DNA of 64,000 nucleotides from Tritonibacter horizontis (GTDB taxonomy: Bacteria > Pseudomonadota > Alphaproteobacteria > Rhodobacterales > Rhodobacteraceae), in contig NZ_LPUY01000064.1 in the NCBI RefSeq assembly GCF_001518015.1, positions 1 through 64,000 on the forward strand, read 5' to 3'. This document shows positions 50,835-59,909 of the stretch, in pieces. The notes beneath the pieces are model-generated. The model saw only the letters and a program-made list of their open reading frames with translations, had not been told where the DNA came from and did no database searches. Positions within the stretch are counted from its first letter, which is position 1. Every line of letters begins with the position of its first letter. Made by a program: the position numbers and the translations under genes.

Positions 50835-51677
50835 TCAGTCCGCAATCACGTCCTGACGCTGCGTGCCCAATCCCTCGATACCAAGCTCGACCACGTCGCC
50901 GGCCTTGAGGTATTGCGGCGGCTTCATGCCAAGCCCGACGCCCGGAGGCGTACCGGTGGAAATGACATCGCCGGGGTGCAAGGTCATGAACTGGCTCAGG
51001 TAATGCACCAGATGCGCAACGCCGTAGACCATCGTGCTGGTGGAGCCGTCCTGCATCTTTTCGCCATTGACGGTCAGCCACATGCTGAGGTTCTGCGGAT
51101 CGCCAACCTCGTCCGGTGTCACCAGCCAGGGACCAAGCTGACCAAAGTTGTCGCAGCTCTTGCCCTTGGTCCACTGCCCGGCCCGCTCGATCTGGAAGGC
51201 GCGTTCGGAGACATCGTTGGTGACTGCATAGCCCGCGACATAGTCCATTGCCTCCGCTTCGGAGACGTATTTGGCGGGCTTGCCGATAATCACCGCCAGT
51301 TCGACCTCCCAATCGGTCTTTTCAGATCCCCGCGGGATGATGATTGGATCGTTCGGGCCGCAAATGGCGGAGCTGGCCTTCATGAAGATCACCGGCTCTG
51401 GCGGAACCTCAAGGCCGCTTTCGGCGGCGTGATCCGCGTAGTTCAGACCGATGCAGATGAATTTGCCCGTCTGGCCAACCACCGGACCAAGGCGCGGCTC
51501 GCCCGGCACGATCGGCAGCGCGTCTGCATCGGCATCGGCCACCGCTTTCAGACGCTCCGGCGCCAGGTTCGCGCCAGACAGATCATCAATCAGACCGGAC
51601 AGGTCGCGGATGGTGCCATCCGTGTGCAAGAGGCCGGGTTTTTCTGCGCCCGGAGCGCCATAACGAAGCAGTTTCAT
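50835..51677 (-). CDS. FAH-family diketo-deoxy sugar acid hydrolase
   Basis: A 280-residue fumarylacetoacetate hydrolase-family protein. The family start of the catalytic domain is FICIGLNYADHAAESGLEVP, with metal ligands expected in EKTDWEVELAVIIGK and the TGTPPGVGLGMKPPQYLKAG loop near the C-terminus. In non-phosphorylating L-rhamnose and L-fucose pathways this family splits 2,4-diketo-3-deoxy acids into pyruvate and lactate. Its place after an SDR and a UxaA-type dehydratase supports that. Last gene of the seven-gene minus-strand operon. Confidence 0.87.
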   Translation of the reverse strand: MKLLRYGAPGAEKPGLLHTDGTIRDLSGLIDDLSGANLAPERLKAVADADADALPIVPGEPRLGPVVGQTGKFICIGLNYADHAAESGLEVPPEPVIFMKASSAICGPNDPIIIPRGSEKTDWEVELAVIIGKPAKYVSEAEAMDYVAGYAVTNDVSERAFQIERAGQWTKGKSCDNFGQLGPWLVTPDEVGDPQNLSMWLTVNGEKMQDGSTSTMVYGVAHLVHYLSQFMTLHPGDVISTGTPPGVGLGMKPPQYLKAGDVVELGIEGLGTQRQDVIAD

Positions 51678-51696
51678 AGTCTTGTCCCCAAATTAA

Positions 51697-52428
51697 TCAG
51701 ATGGTCCATCCGCCATCTATGCAATAGGCTTGGCCCGTTGTGTAGGTCGCACCGGCCAGATAGACGGCGAGATCGGCGATTTCCTGCGCCTGTGCGATGC
51801 GCCCCATCGGCTGGCGCGCCACAAAATCTGCACGGGCGGCGTCGTAGTCCCCGGTTGCCGCCAGACGTTCATCCAGCGAGGGCGATTGTACCGTTCCGGG
51901 ACAGATCGCATTGCACCGGATGCCCTCGGCCACATAGTCCGCGGCGATTGACTTGGTCAGCCCCAGAACCGCCGCCTTTGTCGTGGTGTAGACAAACCTG
52001 TTCGGCACGCCCTTGATCGAGGACGCCACCGAGGACATGTTGATGATCGCGCCGGATTTACGCTCTCGCATGCCCGGCAGCACCGCCCGCACCATCCGCA
52101 CCATCGCCTTGACGTTCAGGTCATAGGCCAGATCAAGTTCCGCGTCGGTGCACTCCAGAACCGTGCCGCCATGCACCACCCCGGCGCAGTTGAACAGCAC
52201 ATCAATCCGCCCGTAGGCCTCGCAGACCTCGGCCACGGACGTCGCGTCCAGCACGTCGAGCCGCGCCGTGGTGCAGCCCGCCAATGTCGCCAGGCCCTCG
52301 GCGTTGATGTCGGTGGCCAGCACCTCGGCCCCCGCCTGCACAAACGCCTCGGCGCTGGCGCGGCCAATGCCCTGCGCCGCCGCCGTGACAAGGACCCTCT
52401 GGCCCGTCAGATCGACCGTCATCTTCAT
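51697..52428 (-). CDS. Short-chain dehydrogenase (keto-deoxy sugar acid 4-dehydrogenase type)
   Basis: A 243-residue SDR. The cofactor motif is RVLVTAAAQGIGRASAEAF, the NNAG-equivalent is DVLFNCAGVVHGG, and the catalytic Tyr/Lys lie in FVYTTTKAAVLGLTKSIA. The ending AVYLAGATYTTGQAYCIDGG is typical. In the L-fucose/L-rhamnose routes this enzyme oxidises 2-keto-3-deoxy acid to the 2,4-diketo acid used by the next protein. It lies 19 bases upstream of the FAH gene. Confidence 0.87.
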   Translation of the reverse strand: MKMTVDLTGQRVLVTAAAQGIGRASAEAFVQAGAEVLATDINAEGLATLAGCTTARLDVLDATSVAEVCEAYGRIDVLFNCAGVVHGGTVLECTDAELDLAYDLNVKAMVRMVRAVLPGMRERKSGAIINMSSVASSIKGVPNRFVYTTTKAAVLGLTKSIAADYVAEGIRCNAICPGTVQSPSLDERLAATGDYDAARADFVARQPMGRIAQAQEIADLAVYLAGATYTTGQAYCIDGGWTI

Positions 52429-52446
52429 TCTCCTTCTAGGCAGCTC

Positions 52447-53964
52447 TTACATCACCGCGCCGATTTGCCAGGGCACGAACTCCACCGCGCCAAAGCCTTG
52501 CGCCTCGCTCTTGGTCTGCGCACCAGACGCCACCTTGAGCATCAGATCAAAGATCTCCTGCCCTTTTGCCTCAAGGCTCACCCCCTCCAGAATATCGCCG
52601 CAGTTCACGTCCATATCCGGTTCCATCCGCCGCCAGAGATCTGGGTTGGAGGCCAGTTTCAGCGAGGGCACGGGCTGGTACCCCGAAACGCTGCCGCGCC
52701 CGGTGGTAAAGGCGATCAAATTCGCACCAGAGGCGATTTGCCCGGTCACCGAACAGGGATCGTAGCCAGGACTGTCCATAAAGACAAAGCCGGGCTGGTC
52801 GATCGGTTCGGCAAACTTATAGACCCCGGCCAACGGCGCGCTACCGCCCTTGGCCACTGCCCCAAGCGATTTTTCCAGGATCGTGGTCAGACCGCCGCGC
52901 TTGTTCCCCGGCGAGGGATTGTTGTCCATCTCGCCGAAATTGCGGGCTGTGTAGTCTTCCCACCAGTCGATCAGATCGACAATCTTGCGCCCCGTTGGTT
53001 CATCCACCGCCCGCCGGGTCAGCAAATGCTCTGCGCCGTAAATCTCTGACGTTTCCGACAGGATCGAAGTGCCGCCATGGCGCACCAGCAGATCCGAGGC
53101 CACCCCAAGCGCGGGGTTCGCCGTAATCCCGGAATAGCCGTCGGATCCGCCACATTGCATCCCCAGCACCAAATGGGCAGCCGCGGCAGGTTCGCGCACC
53201 GCCTTGTTCGCTTCGGCGGCCAACTCGCGCAGGATGGCGCGCCCCTTGTCAATCGTGGCACGGGTGCCGCCCTGCTGCTGGATGGTCATATATCTGAACC
53301 GCGCGCTGTCCTTCAACGCCTTGCGGTCCACCAGATCCGGGATCTGCATCACCTCGCAGCCAAGCCCGATCATCAAGATCGCGCCGAAATTTGCACTATG
53401 GCCGTATCCGGCAAGGGTCCGGAACAAGGTTTCATAGCCTTCGCCCTTCCCCGACATGCCGCAGCCAGAGCCGTGCACGATGGGCACGATACCATCGACG
53501 TTGGGAAACTCATCCAGCAGGTTTTCCCGCGCCACCGCCTCCGCGATGAAGCGCGCGACGGAACCGGCGCAGTTCACCGAGGTCAGAATGCCGATATAAT
53601 TCCGCGTCCCGACACGTCCCGAAGGGCGATGGAAGCCGAGAAACTCGGCACGCCCCTCCGGGTCCGGCAGAGCCACCGCCGCCGCCCCGAACTGATAGTC
53701 CTGCTTGTGCGCGCCCATCCCGAGGTTGTGAACATGAACATGCGCCCCCGGCGCGATATCCACGAGGGCCGTCCCGATAATCTGGCCATATTTCAGGATG
53801 TTTTCGCCAGCGGAGATCGCGCGCAATGCGATCTTATGTCCGGCGGGCACCGCCTCTCGTGCGGTGACGTTGCCGGGCAGCGCCGTCCCGTCGGGCACGG
53901 TGCGAAGGGCAACAAGAACGTTGTCTGCGTCATGCAGGCACAGGGCAAAAGGCTGGTCAGTCAT
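52447..53964 (-). CDS. UxaA/altronate dehydratase-family protein
   Basis: A 505-residue member of the UxaA/GarD dehydratase family. The small N-terminal SAF-like domain spans about residues 10-90 (LCLHDADNVLVALRTVPDGT), and the catalytic domain opens GFHRPSGRVGTRNYIGILTS. Family members dehydrate sugar acids to 2-keto-3-deoxy acids using Fe(II). A GTG at 53979 overlapping the upstream stop is an alternative start. In this operon it would take the place usually held by an enolase-type L-fuconate dehydratase; D-altronate remains a fair alternative substrate. Confidence 0.85.
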   Translation of the reverse strand: MTDQPFALCLHDADNVLVALRTVPDGTALPGNVTAREAVPAGHKIALRAISAGENILKYGQIIGTALVDIAPGAHVHVHNLGMGAHKQDYQFGAAAVALPDPEGRAEFLGFHRPSGRVGTRNYIGILTSVNCAGSVARFIAEAVARENLLDEFPNVDGIVPIVHGSGCGMSGKGEGYETLFRTLAGYGHSANFGAILMIGLGCEVMQIPDLVDRKALKDSARFRYMTIQQQGGTRATIDKGRAILRELAAEANKAVREPAAAAHLVLGMQCGGSDGYSGITANPALGVASDLLVRHGGTSILSETSEIYGAEHLLTRRAVDEPTGRKIVDLIDWWEDYTARNFGEMDNNPSPGNKRGGLTTILEKSLGAVAKGGSAPLAGVYKFAEPIDQPGFVFMDSPGYDPCSVTGQIASGANLIAFTTGRGSVSGYQPVPSLKLASNPDLWRRMEPDMDVNCGDILEGVSLEAKGQEIFDLMLKVASGAQTKSEAQGFGAVEFVPWQIGAVM

Positions 53965-53975
53965 GGGCGTGTCTT

Positions 53976-54986
53976 TCACGGTGTCACAAGCACCTTGATC
54001 AGGTGGTCGCGGGAAGCGGCGAGTTCACCAAACCGGTCTGGCAAGACCGAGAGCGGCAGCACATCCGAGGCAATCGCATCGGTCGGAATCAACCCCTGGC
54101 GGATGGCGTCCATGACCTGGTCAAAATCCGCCTTCAGCGCATTCCGGCTGCCAATGATCCGGGTCTCCCGCTTGTGGAACTCCGCGTCGGCAAAGGTGAT
54201 GTTTTCCTTCACCACACTCACAAGCACGCTACTGCCGCCATGCGCCACCAGAGGGAACCCGGCTTCGATCGCCTGGGCATTTCCGGTCGCATCAAAAACC
54301 AGATCGAACCCTTCGGCAAGGTCTCCGGTCAGAATGTCATCCCCGACCAGATGGGTCTGGTCAAACCCAAACAGGGACGTGGCCGCCGCCAGTCGCTGGG
54401 CGCTGAGGTCCATCAAATGCACCTCTGCCCCGGCGATCCGTGCAAAAAGCGCGGTCCCCAGCCCGATCGGCCCGGCGCCGGTGACCAGCACCTGATCCCC
54501 TGCCCCGCAGCCCGAGCGCGACACCGCATGGGCGCCAATGGCCAGAAATTCGACCATCGCGGCCTGCACGGCGGTCAGCCCCGTCGCCGGGTAAAGGTTG
54601 CTTTCGGGCACCGCGATCCGGGCGCACATGCCGCCATCGGTGTGCACCCCCAGAACCGCAATGGCGCTGCAGCAGTTGGGCTTGCCGCGCCGACAGGCCC
54701 GGCAGGTGCCACAGGAAAGATAGGGGTTTATCACGACCAGCTGCCCAGCATCAGGGCCGTCCACCAGATGGCCGGACAGCTCATGGCCGATCATGCGCGG
54801 GTAATTCAGAAACGGGTGTTTGCCTTCAAAGATGTGATAATCCGTGCCGCAGATCCCAATCGCGGCGATATCCACCAGACGCGCACCATCCGGCGCCCGC
54901 TGCGGCTTGGGCCGTTCCTCCAGCGCAAAGCTGCCCGGTTCGACACACACACCGCATGTCATGATGTCCTGGGCAAGATCCTTCAT
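53976..54986 (-). CDS. Zinc-dependent alcohol/sugar acid dehydrogenase
   Basis: A 336-residue medium-chain dehydrogenase. Catalytic zinc ligands fit GICGTDYH and MIGHELSGHLV, structural zinc the four cysteines of CGTCRACRRGKPNCC, and the NAD loop is VLVTGAGPIGLGTALFA. ATG 54986 has a GGAGG site and is chosen over two other in-frame ATGs. Relatives oxidise L-galactonate, L-gulonate or threonine. Its place in the operon suggests a sugar-acid or secondary-alcohol substrate. Confidence 0.87.
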   Translation of the reverse strand: MKDLAQDIMTCGVCVEPGSFALEERPKPQRAPDGARLVDIAAIGICGTDYHIFEGKHPFLNYPRMIGHELSGHLVDGPDAGQLVVINPYLSCGTCRACRRGKPNCCSAIAVLGVHTDGGMCARIAVPESNLYPATGLTAVQAAMVEFLAIGAHAVSRSGCGAGDQVLVTGAGPIGLGTALFARIAGAEVHLMDLSAQRLAAATSLFGFDQTHLVGDDILTGDLAEGFDLVFDATGNAQAIEAGFPLVAHGGSSVLVSVVKENITFADAEFHKRETRIIGSRNALKADFDQVMDAIRQGLIPTDAIASDVLPLSVLPDRFGELAASRDHLIKVLVTP

Positions 54987-55759
54987 TGTGCCACCTCCAG
55001 ATTGCGGGCGGACCAATCGGTCGGCAGTTCGCCTTTGACGATCAGGCTCAGCACGTCGTCCTTGGTCACCTCGTCAATGCCATGCGCGCCAACCAGACGC
55101 CCCTTGTTCATCACCACGATCCGATCACACAGGTCGAACACATCGTGCATATCGTGGCTGACCAGCAGGATCCCGATCCCTTCGGCCTGCAACTGACGAA
55201 TGAGATCCGCAACCATGGCCGTCTCTGACGGCCCCAGCGCTGCGGTTGGTTCGTCCATGATCAGCACGCGGGTGTCAAAATAGATCGCCCGCGCGATGGC
55301 GATCACCTGCCGCTGGCCCCCCGACAGCGACGAGACCGGATCGGACAGGTTCTTGAAATTCGGATTGAGCCGCGCCAGCACCTTGCGGGATTCCTCCAAC
55401 ATGCGGGCATCGTCCAGATTGCCAAAACGGGTTTTCAGTTCGCGGCCCAGAAACAGGTTCGACGGGGCGTCCAGATGGTCCGCAAGCGCCAGCGTTTGAT
55501 AGATCGTCTCGATCCCGGCATCGCGGGCATCGTTGGGGTCCTCAAAACTGACGGTCTGGCCATTGACGCGGATTTCGCCCGCGCTTGGCGTCATGGCCCC
55601 GGCCAGAATGCGCATCAGACAGGATTTCCCGGCGCCATTGTGCCCCAGCACACCAACCACCTCGCCCGGATAAAGATCGAGCGAGACCCTGTCGACGGCC
55701 CGCACCCCACCAAAGTGTTTTTCGATACCGGTCATCTCGACCAAGGGTGTTTGCGACAT
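54983..55759 (-). CDS. Sugar ABC importer ATPase, single-domain
   Basis: A 258-residue ATPase. Walker A is VLGHNGAGKSCLMRILAG, the signature SSLSGGQRQVIAIARAI, Walker B RVLIMDEPTAALG, and the H-loop LLVSHDMHDV. It has one nucleotide-binding domain, as in FrcA-type fructose importers, not the double RbsA form. ATG 55759 follows GAAAGG. It overlaps the Zn-dehydrogenase start by 4 bases. Confidence 0.93.
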   Translation of the reverse strand: MSQTPLVEMTGIEKHFGGVRAVDRVSLDLYPGEVVGVLGHNGAGKSCLMRILAGAMTPSAGEIRVNGQTVSFEDPNDARDAGIETIYQTLALADHLDAPSNLFLGRELKTRFGNLDDARMLEESRKVLARLNPNFKNLSDPVSSLSGGQRQVIAIARAIYFDTRVLIMDEPTAALGPSETAMVADLIRQLQAEGIGILLVSHDMHDVFDLCDRIVVMNKGRLVGAHGIDEVTKDDVLSLIVKGELPTDWSARNLEVAQ

Positions 55760-55835
55760 GAGCTGCCTTTCTGCCGTATTGGGTCTGCACATCAATGGGA
55801 CGAGGGCGTTCATCGAACGCCCTCGCTGTTCGGGC

Positions 55836-56774
55836 TCAGTACAGAACGTTCTGTGCCTTGTCGGTGTCGATGTTTTCCTGATCGACCAACACCACGCCGG
55901 TGTTGATAAAGCTGTCAACCTTCTCGCCTGCGAGAATGTCGATGACCGCGTTCACACCCAATTCCCCCATGGCGAAAGACCCCTGGACCGCTGTGGCCTC
56001 CATCAGGCCCTCGCGGACAAACTGCTGCAGGTCCTCGTTGCCGTCAAAGCCCAGCGCCACCAGCTCGCCGGCTTTACCGGCCTGCATGATTGCGCGGCCC
56101 ATGCCGACTGCGGTTGGTTCGTTCGCCCCGAAAATACCGACCAGATCCGGGTTGGAGGCCAGGATGTCGGTGGTCTGGTTGAGCGCCAGCGCCATCTGGC
56201 TCTGCGAGTAGTAGGGCCCGACGATCTCCAGGTTGGAATTCGCCGCCAGATACTCGGAGAAACAGCCAACCCGGCCAATTTCAGAGCCAACACCCGCAAC
56301 ATAGGACATCACGGCGACTTTGCCTTCGGTGCCTGCCTCGGCAATCATCCGCTTTGCGACTTCTTCGCCGGCCGCGCAGTTATCGGTCGACAGGAACGCC
56401 TGATAGGTGCCTTTGGCGCTGTCGGTCAGGGCGCTGTCGATGATCACAACCGGGATCCCGCTTTCGAACGCGCGCTTGACAGCCGGGGCAAGTGCCTCGG
56501 GGTCCGACGGCGCCAGCACGATGCCGGAAACGCCACGGTTGATCGCGTTTTCGACCATGTTGACCTGATCGGCCACCGCGCTTTCGGTCGCGGGACCGTC
56601 AAAGGTAAAGCTGTGCTCGGACTGGGCTTCAATGGCCGCTTGCGCGCCTTTGTTGACGTTCTGCCAGAAATTCGAGCTCGTGGTCTTGACGATAACCGCG
56701 ATTTCACCGGCCTGGGCCAGCCCTGCGGACAGGGCCATGACCGACGCAAACATTCCAAGTTTAAGGGACCGCAT
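55836..56774 (-). CDS. Sugar ABC importer substrate-binding protein (ribose type)
   Basis: A 312-residue periplasmic-binding-protein of the RbsB/FrcB type. The Sec signal is LKLGMFASVMALSAGLAQAG. The mature start EIAVIVKTTSSNFWQNVNKG is the typical first strand and helix, and GIVLAPSDPEALAPAVKRAF follows. The ligand is probably a monosaccharide related to fucose or rhamnose, given the operon's enzymes. Confidence 0.92.
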   Translation of the reverse strand: MRSLKLGMFASVMALSAGLAQAGEIAVIVKTTSSNFWQNVNKGAQAAIEAQSEHSFTFDGPATESAVADQVNMVENAINRGVSGIVLAPSDPEALAPAVKRAFESGIPVVIIDSALTDSAKGTYQAFLSTDNCAAGEEVAKRMIAEAGTEGKVAVMSYVAGVGSEIGRVGCFSEYLAANSNLEIVGPYYSQSQMALALNQTTDILASNPDLVGIFGANEPTAVGMGRAIMQAGKAGELVALGFDGNEDLQQFVREGLMEATAVQGSFAMGELGVNAVIDILAGEKVDSFINTGVVLVDQENIDTDKAQNVLY

Positions 56775-56864
56775 CTCATTTCCTCCTCTGAAGAGATATT
56801 GGTTAATCTTGTCTTCTCGTTGACCGGCGCCGCCCTCCGTCTGCGGCGCCGATTTCGTTTTGCG

Positions 56865-57899
56865 TCAGGGTCGATTGCGGATCTGGTCGATCCAGACCGC
56901 CCCAATCACCACTGCGCCAATCACGATCTGCTGGATAAAGGCCGACACCCCGGCCATGTTCAGGCCATTGCGCAGGATGCCGATGATGAACGCGCCAATC
57001 ATGGTGCCGGACACGGTGCCAACACCGCCCGACAGGGACGCCCCGCCGATGACCGCCGCCGCAATCGCGTCGAGTTCGTACATCACGCCTTCGCTCGGTT
57101 GGGCCGTCACCAGACGCGACATCAGGACATTGCCCGCCAGACCTGCCAGCGCCCCCGACATAACGTAAGCGTAGAGCTTGACCTGATCGACCCGGACCCC
57201 TGACAAACGCGCCGCTTCCTGGTGCGAGCCGGTGGCATAGATATGACGCCCGATCTGACGACGCGACAACATGTAGGCCGCCGCGATTGCAACCAAAAGC
57301 AACAGGATCGCCGGATAGGGAATGCCGGGAAAGATCACTTTGGGGAACCCGTTCGGCTGCATCTCGACGACACGGAACAGGGCGCCATTGCCGAGCCGAC
57401 CAAAGGCCTCGCCCAGTTGCGAAATCGGGGCCGCCCCTGTCAGTTGCAAGGCAAGGCCCCGCGCCATAAGCATCATGCCCAGCGTTGCCACAAAGGGCGG
57501 GATCTTGAGCCGCGTCACCACCAATCCGTTGACCGCCCCGCAGGCAGCCCCGACGACGACTCCGATCGCCATTGCCGGCGCGACCGGCAGGCCGGCCTTG
57601 ACCGTCATTGCCGTCGCCACGCCCGAAAGCGCCAGAACGGACCCCACCGACAGATCAATGCCGCCGGTGATGATGACCATGGTCATCCCGATCCCCAAAA
57701 GACCGATCACCGAGGTCTGCAACAGGATTGTCAGCCCGTTATTGACGGAAAAGAATGCCTGGCTCGCCAGAGAGAACCCAGCGATCAACAGCAACAACGT
57801 CAGAAGCGCGGACAAGCGGTGGATTTTGGTTGCATCCGGCATCAGGCCTGCAAGCGGCGTGCTCGTGCGACCCTGAGCAGGTTTTACGGCTTGTGACAT
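56865..57899 (-). CDS. Sugar ABC importer permease (RbsC type)
   Basis: A 344-residue permease with eight to ten hydrophobic segments, e.g. LSALLTLLLLIAGFSLASQA. The characteristic loop is GSHQEAARLSGVRVDQVKLY. First gene of the minus-strand operon and divergent from gntR over 133 bases that contain a shared regulatory motif. Confidence 0.92.
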   Translation of the reverse strand: MSQAVKPAQGRTSTPLAGLMPDATKIHRLSALLTLLLLIAGFSLASQAFFSVNNGLTILLQTSVIGLLGIGMTMVIITGGIDLSVGSVLALSGVATAMTVKAGLPVAPAMAIGVVVGAACGAVNGLVVTRLKIPPFVATLGMMLMARGLALQLTGAAPISQLGEAFGRLGNGALFRVVEMQPNGFPKVIFPGIPYPAILLLLVAIAAAYMLSRRQIGRHIYATGSHQEAARLSGVRVDQVKLYAYVMSGALAGLAGNVLMSRLVTAQPSEGVMYELDAIAAAVIGGASLSGGVGTVSGTMIGAFIIGILRNGLNMAGVSAFIQQIVIGAVVIGAVWIDQIRNRP

Positions 57900-57927
57900 A
57901 CGCCCCCCTTTCGCATGTTTGCATTTA

Positions 57928-57942
57928 ATTATTTAAAACATA
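57928..57942. promoter_or_regulatory. Candidate operator of the GntR-type regulator, copy 1
   Basis: A 15-bp AT-rich motif, ATTATTTAAAACATA, in the permease/gntR intergenic space. It contains the small palindrome ATTTA-N5-TAAAT (57931-57945). The same motif is found at 61030-61044 with one difference. A weaker inverted relative lies at 57969-57982. Confidence 0.6.
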
Positions 57943-58032
57943 AATAGGGGTAGCGCGATTCCTGTCAATGGTTTTTAATAATTCCGTACAAAAACAGAGT
58001 CAGCGCCCAATGACGCTCAGGAAGGCAGGCCC

Positions 58033-58935
58033 ATGGCACGCAGCGACACCAGATACCGGGAAGCCTACAATCGGCTCCTTGCCTATTGCGAAACGCTCCC
58101 GGTGGAGGCCACGATCCCCTCGGAATCCCGCCTGGCAGAAATCGCCGGCGTCAGCAGAACGGTCATTCGCCGCTGCCTCAGCCGCCTTGAAGGTCTGGAG
58201 CTGATTTCCTGGGAAGGGCGCGAGAAACGCCTGTTGCGCGCCCCGCGCGCCGAGGACCGGATCGCCCAGCCAGACGCCAGCCCGGACCGAAGCGATCTGG
58301 AACAGCGGTTCCTGGACTGGGTGTTGCGATTCGACGTCCCCGCGAACACGCCGCTTTCCGTGGCGGAACTCTCCCGGACGTTTGAGGTGCCGCAGCACGA
58401 TCTCAAGGAGTTCCTCGCCGGCCTCAGCCGCTTTGGGCTGGTGCAGCGTCGCCCACAAGGGGGGTGGATTCTCCTCGGCTTCACCAAGGATTTCGCGATT
58501 GAACTGTCCGATTTCAGATCGGTGCTAGAGGTCAACGCCGTAACCCAGGTCACCGAAGCGCCGGTCGATCACCCGGTCTGGTCCGACATCCGCCAGTTGC
58601 GGGCGGACCATCACGCGCTAAAGGACGCCATTGATACGGATTTCCACGAATTCTCAAAACTCGACGAACGCTTTCATCAGACCATCAATTCGGTGGTGCG
58701 AAACCGCTTTATCGCCGAGTTTCAAAAGGTGATCTCGCTGATCTTTCACTACCACTACATGTGGGACAAGACCGAGGAGAAGATCCGCAACGCCGCCGCG
58801 ATAGACGAACATTTGCAGATCATTGATGCGCTCGAAGCCCGCGATGTGGAGGCCGCCCGCGCGGCGACCCAGCGCCACTTGCGGACCTCCAAAACAACGC
58901 TTTTGTCCTCACTGCGCCATCACGATCTGGGCTGA
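58033..58935 (+). CDS. GntR-family regulator with two winged helices and an FCD domain
   Basis: A 300-residue regulator. The first winged helix covers about residues 5-68 (PSESRLAEIAGVSRTVIRRC), a second helix-turn-helix-like region about 88-150 (LSVAELSRTFEVPQHDLKEF), and a C-terminal FCD-like effector domain with LDERFHQTINSVVRNRFIAE, whose histidines can bind a metal. It is divergent from the permease operon and central to the regulon, so it is the likely repressor of all three transcription units. The inducer is probably a sugar acid. Confidence 0.85.
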   Translation: MARSDTRYREAYNRLLAYCETLPVEATIPSESRLAEIAGVSRTVIRRCLSRLEGLELISWEGREKRLLRAPRAEDRIAQPDASPDRSDLEQRFLDWVLRFDVPANTPLSVAELSRTFEVPQHDLKEFLAGLSRFGLVQRRPQGGWILLGFTKDFAIELSDFRSVLEVNAVTQVTEAPVDHPVWSDIRQLRADHHALKDAIDTDFHEFSKLDERFHQTINSVVRNRFIAEFQKVISLIFHYHYMWDKTEEKIRNAAAIDEHLQIIDALEARDVEAARAATQRHLRTSKTTLLSSLRHHDLG

Positions 58936-58940
58936 TCGCC

Positions 58941-59909
58941 TCAGCGCCACAGCGCGGCGGCCGCCTCGGGCACCGGCTGCGCCAGCGCCTCCAGATTGCG
59001 CAGCAAGGAGGCAGGCTTCGCCGTCCCCAACAGCACCGAGGCCACCGCCGGATGCTGGCGTGCAAACTGAAGCGCCGCCGTTGCCAGTGAAAGGCCATGC
59101 TCTGCCGCCTGCGCCTCCAACGCGCCGACCCGGTCGAGGATCTCGCGCGGTGCCGGGCCGTAGTCGTAGGTCGCCCCCGGGGTCGGGCCGGTCGCCAGGA
59201 TGCCGGAGTTGAAAACACCCCCCAGCACCAGACTGCACCCGGCGGCGCGGCAGGCAGGCACCAGCTCTGCTTCGGCAGACCGATCCAGCAGCGTCAGGCG
59301 GCCGGCCAGCAGGATCACATCCAGCGGCCCGGCCTCACGCATCACGTCCAGGCAGACCTCGCACTCATTGACGCCCAGCCCAAAGGCCCGAATGCGCCCC
59401 GCGTCGCGCAACCGCCGCAGCTGCGCATAGCCCGACCCCAGGAAATCCTCCATATGGGCCTTGTTTGCCTCGGCCCCATGGGTATAGGCGCCGATATCGT
59501 GGACATAGAGAATATCCACATCAGAGCGCCCCAGACGGGCGCAGCTTTGCTCGAAACTCTCCGCGATTCCATCGGCGGAATAGTCATAGCGCACATCATT
59601 CTGGGCAGGATTGACATAGCTGTCCGCCTCCGCGATTGGCGCCTTGGCCGGGGACAGGACGCGCCCCACCTTGGTCGAGATCCGCGCCTCCGGATGGCGG
59701 GTCAGGAACGCGCCCAGCCGTTGTTCCGACAGGCCGCGCCCATAGTGCGGCGCGGTGTCAAAATACCGTATCCCCCCGTCCCAGGCGGCATCCAGAACGG
59801 CTGCGGCCTGCACGTCGCTGACCTCCCGATAGAGGTTTCCGATACTGGCACAGCCAAAGGCAACCTCGGTCACCGAAAGCCCGGTCTGTCCGATCTGGCG
59901 TGTCTTCAT
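58941..59909 (-). CDS. Aldo/keto reductase, aldose 1-dehydrogenase type
   Basis: A 322-residue aldo/keto reductase. FDTAPHYGRGLSEQRLG carries the catalytic Asp and Tyr, ARISTKVGRVLSPAKAP the Lys, and DVDILYVHDIGAYTHG the His. The class is that of L-fucose/D-threo-aldose 1-dehydrogenase and pyridoxal dehydrogenase. It would oxidise the sugar to its lactone, the substrate of the amidohydrolase at 61065. It overlaps the UxaB-like gene by 4 bases. Confidence 0.9.
   Translation of the reverse strand: MKTRQIGQTGLSVTEVAFGCASIGNLYREVSDVQAAAVLDAAWDGGIRYFDTAPHYGRGLSEQRLGAFLTRHPEARISTKVGRVLSPAKAPIAEADSYVNPAQNDVRYDYSADGIAESFEQSCARLGRSDVDILYVHDIGAYTHGAEANKAHMEDFLGSGYAQLRRLRDAGRIRAFGLGVNECEVCLDVMREAGPLDVILLAGRLTLLDRSAEAELVPACRAAGCSLVLGGVFNSGILATGPTPGATYDYGPAPREILDRVGALEAQAAEHGLSLATAALQFARQHPAVASVLLGTAKPASLLRNLEALAQPVPEAAAALWR

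Noticed and set aside
53077-54495. A 472-codon plus-strand frame opposite the UxaA-type and Zn-dehydrogenase genes
   Set aside because: Antisense shadow crossing two real genes, with no recognisable domain.
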